Positions 61,864-64,000 of a DNA stretch of 64,000 nucleotides are shown here, piece by piece. The DNA is taken from contig NZ_BAABCP010000001.1 in assembly GCF_039539005.1 (NCBI RefSeq), positions 372,001 to 436,000 of the forward strand, given 5' to 3'. Every line of letters begins with the position of its first letter. Position 1 is the first letter of the stretch. The notes under the pieces were generated by a model. That model searched no databases and was not told the DNA's origin. It saw only the letters and a list, made by a program, of their open reading frames with translations. A program made the position numbers and the translations under genes. Source of the DNA: Microbacterium soli. Its GTDB lineage: Bacteria > Actinomycetota > Actinomycetes > Actinomycetales > Microbacteriaceae.

Positions 61864-62508
61864 TCAGCCGCCGAGGCTGGTGACGAGGTTGATGACGGTG
61901 GCGAGGATGACCGCGCCGAACAGGTACGCGAGCATCGTCTGCGCGATCACGACACGGCGCACCGAGTTGACCGTCACGTCGGTGTCGGCCACCTGGTACG
62001 TCATCCCGAGCCCCAGCGAGAAGTACGCGAAGTCGGTGTACTGCGGATCGTCCTCCTGGTTGAAGTCGATGCCGCCGACCTGGTCGGTGTAGTAGATCCG
62101 CGCGTAGCGCAGCATGTAGTCGACCTGGATGAGCCCCCAGGACGCGGCGACGCCGAGCACCGCGATGCCCGCCAGCAGGTAGCCCTCCACCTCGCCGGCA
62201 TGACGCGCCTGCAGCACGACGATGCCGACGGCGACGAGGCTGATGAGGCTGCCGGTGATCGCGATCAGCCGGGCCGTGCGACGCCCGGGGTCCTCCGCCG
62301 TGGCATGCGCTCTGGTCGCCGCGGCATCCATCGGCCACACCGTCACGACCACCCACAGCGTGTTGACCAGGCCGAGTGCGCCCCAGCCTCCGACGACTCC
62401 GGCCGCCGGCCCCAGAAGGATGCCGAGTCCGACGCCGGTGCCGAGTCCGATCAGCACGGAGACGACGGCGCGCACGCGCACTGAGACGCGGGCTGCATGA
62501 TCTTCCAT
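61864..62508 (-). CDS. DUF1345 family membrane protein
   Basis: Membrane protein of 214 residues with about five hydrophobic segments. The family core is the conserved hydrophilic stretch DFNQEDDPQYTDFAYFSLGLGMTYQVAD (given here only by its ends: positions about 148-175), with TDFAYFS and GMTYQV recognisable. Function unknown. ATG 62508 follows TAGCAT by six bases (leaderless). Confidence 0.85.
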   Translation of the reverse strand: MEDHAARVSVRVRAVVSVLIGLGTGVGLGILLGPAAGVVGGWGALGLVNTLWVVVTVWPMDAAATRAHATAEDPGRRTARLIAITGSLISLVAVGIVVLQARHAGEVEGYLLAGIAVLGVAASWGLIQVDYMLRYARIYYTDQVGGIDFNQEDDPQYTDFAYFSLGLGMTYQVADTDVTVNSVRRVVIAQTMLAYLFGAVILATVINLVTSLGG

Positions 62509-62514
62509 GAGCGC

Positions 62515-62520
62515 ATGCTA
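62515..62520 (-). promoter_or_regulatory. -10 element TAGCAT, leaderless start of DUF1345 gene
   Basis: TAGCAT, six bases (GCGCTC), ATG at 62508. Confidence 0.5.
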
Positions 62521-62545
62521 CGCGGCGAGCGCCCGCAGGCCCCGC

Positions 62546-63655
62546 CTACGCGCTGCCGTTCCCCGAACGGGCGCGTCTCTCCGCCGAGTGGGTGCGCCAT
62601 GACGCCCACAGCACCAGCAGGAGGTGATGGAGCATCCCCACGAACACGACGGTCCACACTCCGACGGCGATCGCCAGCGCCACCTGGCCGATCGCCCCGG
62701 ATGCGGGCAGCGCGTCGGCCTCGCCGAGCGAGAGGGAGGCGACGGCGAACATGCCGACGGGGAACACCATCGACCACAGTGCGGGCTCGTAACGCAGCGG
62801 CACCCGGTGCAGCATGTGCCGCCACGCCCCGGCCCCGACCAGCAGCGGCAGCAGCCACAGGCAGAACACCCAGAAGATCACGACCGTCGCCGCGATCAGC
62901 GGACGGACGGCGTCCACGAGCGGCGTGTGCTCCATCTGCACGATCGCCGAGCCCGCCACGACGGCGATCGCGAGGGCTCCCATCGAGACCCAGTACGCGG
63001 GGTCGAACTGCTGCGGGGTGATGCCGAACTGCACGACCCGCAGCAGCACGAGCATGGCCATCGCGACGTACAGGATCACGCCCACCGACCACGCCAGCAC
63101 AGCCACCAGACCGATCCACTCCCCGAAGGACGCATCGACGGTGGGGCTCAGCCGCGCCATGCCGATCGCGAGGGACTGGCTGGCGACCGCCCACACGAAC
63201 CAGGAGCCGTTCGCGTGGCGGAGGATGCTCCTGCCGTCGCGGGTCATCAGCACCTGCCAGGGCAGCACGTAGCCGAACACGAACCAGATGAGCGTCGCGA
63301 ACAGGAACAGAGATCCCGCCGCGAACTCGAAGCCGTCCTGCGCGAGCCGCACGCCCAGCACGTCGGTCGCGGCGACCACGGTGAAGTAGCCGAAGGCGTT
63401 CTCGGGATCGCGCAGGTCGTCGACGACGCGGTGCCAGTGGAAGATCGCCCGCCACACGTACAGCACCCACAGCCCGGCGTACAGTACCGCGGTGATCCAC
63501 ATCAGTGCGACGGAGAGCGAGCGGATGCCGGTGGTGTGCAGCCCGATGGAGACGATGCCGGTGCCCATCACGGCGGCGAAGTACCCCGGCGACAGGCGTG
63601 CGACGGCGCCCCGGACAGGCGGCATCGACGCCGTCGCGGCCGCCGCTGTGCTCAT
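62546..63655 (-). CDS. TDT/SLAC1-family anion transporter or channel
   Basis: Membrane protein of 369 residues with ten hydrophobic segments, of the tellurite-resistance/dicarboxylate transporter (TehA/Mae1/SLAC1) family. The opening LSPGYFAAVMGTGIVSIG is the family's first pore helix, and later helices carry the repeated Pro/Phe features of the five-helix-hairpin pore. The substrate is unknown; anions such as sulfite, malate or nitrate are possibilities. ATG 63655 is preceded by an in-frame GTG, and AAGGTG is the likely ribosome binding site. The 111-bp region upstream (63656-63766) shows no gene. Confidence 0.85.
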   Translation of the reverse strand: MSTAAAATASMPPVRGAVARLSPGYFAAVMGTGIVSIGLHTTGIRSLSVALMWITAVLYAGLWVLYVWRAIFHWHRVVDDLRDPENAFGYFTVVAATDVLGVRLAQDGFEFAAGSLFLFATLIWFVFGYVLPWQVLMTRDGRSILRHANGSWFVWAVASQSLAIGMARLSPTVDASFGEWIGLVAVLAWSVGVILYVAMAMLVLLRVVQFGITPQQFDPAYWVSMGALAIAVVAGSAIVQMEHTPLVDAVRPLIAATVVIFWVFCLWLLPLLVGAGAWRHMLHRVPLRYEPALWSMVFPVGMFAVASLSLGEADALPASGAIGQVALAIAVGVWTVVFVGMLHHLLLVLWASWRTHSAERRARSGNGSA

Positions 63656-63766
63656 CACCCGCTCACCTTCAGATCAACGCCTGACGGCGACCGCCGTCCC
63701 CTCCAGTATCCTCCTCACGGGGATCCGGCCGAGTCAGGGGCCGAGGCGGATGTCCGCGGTGTCTCG

Positions 63767-64000
63767 TCAGTCCCAGTCGAGGTACTCCTCGATGACGACG
63801 GCGGTCTCGATCGGGTGCGTGGCCGGGAAGTAGTGGTCGGCACCGGGGATGCGGGTGATGCTCGCACGCTCGGGTGCTGTCGCCTGCAGCCGCTCGGCGT
63901 GCACGGCCGGGGTGATGTCGTCGTCGGATGCCTGGATGATGAGCACCGGGATGCCGTCGGCCAGCGGTGCGCCGTCCTCCTCGACGCCCAGCAGCAGCAG
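63767..64000 (-). CDS. Alpha/beta hydrolase, C-terminal part (5' end cut by window edge)
   Basis: The last 77 residues of a hydrolase run off the right edge. VLIIQASDDDITPAVHAERLQ carries the acidic catalytic residue and GADHYFPATHP the catalytic His of an alpha/beta-hydrolase fold. The nucleophile region lies outside the window, so substrate and subfamily cannot be told. Confidence 0.8.
   Translation of the reverse strand: MLLLGVEEDGAPLADGIPVLIIQASDDDITPAVHAERLQATAPERASITRIPGADHYFPATHPIETAVVIEEYLDWD

Overview
This is a GC-rich window (about 70 % by eye) from the chromosome of a high-GC Actinomycetota, most like Microbacteriaceae and probably Microbacterium. The call rests on gene families and order: UPF0182, the zincin-like and ThiF-like proteins beside UvrD, NudC and AdnAB, a DUF3107 protein and a RhlE-type helicase, then Mrp, TatB, an O-methyltransferase, a DUF3117 protein, DapE/DapD, GltA, DapC, FdxA and TypA. 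From memory, mycobacteria carry similar blocks (Rv3195-Rv3211 and Rv1165-Rv1232). No phage, insertion sequence, CRISPR array, rRNA or tRNA gene was seen. The content is mainly housekeeping, so the interest lies in regulation, small genes and sequence composition.

Layout. 1-3533: UPF0182 membrane protein and a PDZ/Lon-like membrane protease (minus strand). 3652-18172: DNA-repair block with zincin-like and ThiF/TOMM-like proteins, a UvrD-like helicase, NudC, a degenerate phosphotransferase, the AdnB/AdnA helicase-nuclease, DUF3107 and a ferritin-like protein. 18432-25298: DEAD-box helicase, a 37-residue peptide with an MFS exporter, a PHP phosphoesterase, a membrane-anchored EEP phosphatase and aminopeptidase P. 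25327-28897: formylglycine-generating enzyme coupled to two DUF202 proteins, a HAD hydrolase and two membrane proteins. 29022-33299: MgtE-N/CBS protein, DUF1003, Mrp, TatB, O-methyltransferase, DUF3117. 33412-41644: mannosyltransferase-like protein, lysine genes dapE, dapD and dapC, a second DEAD-box helicase, citrate synthase, ferredoxin. 41700-46297: AzlCD exporter with its divergent XRE-cupin regulator, TypA, a CPBP protease. 46412-51061: gcvTHP under a tandem glycine riboswitch. 51139-56774: NrtR regulator and nadA-nadB-nadC-cysteine desulfurase. 56805-64000: ABC exporter, DHA2-type MFS exporter, DAHP synthase behind a Phe/Tyr leader peptide, a 53-residue Cys-pair protein, DUF1345 and SLAC1/TDT membrane proteins, and part of an alpha/beta hydrolase.

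Three patterns cross the window. First, about 21 transcription units have a TAnnnT-like -10 element ending 6-8 bases before the start codon, the layout of leaderless mRNAs; this settles several start sites. Second, operons are tightly coupled by GTGA, ATGA or TGATG overlaps. Third, the word GGATGC (GCATCC on the other strand) is several-fold over-represented in both orientations and in several reading frames.

Metabolically the window joins lysine/diaminopimelate synthesis, glycine cleavage, de novo NAD synthesis (with a desulfurase likely serving the NadA iron-sulfur cluster) and entry to the shikimate pathway. Each of the last three has a recognisable local control element: a glycine riboswitch, a palindrome-rich NrtR-type promoter and an attenuator.
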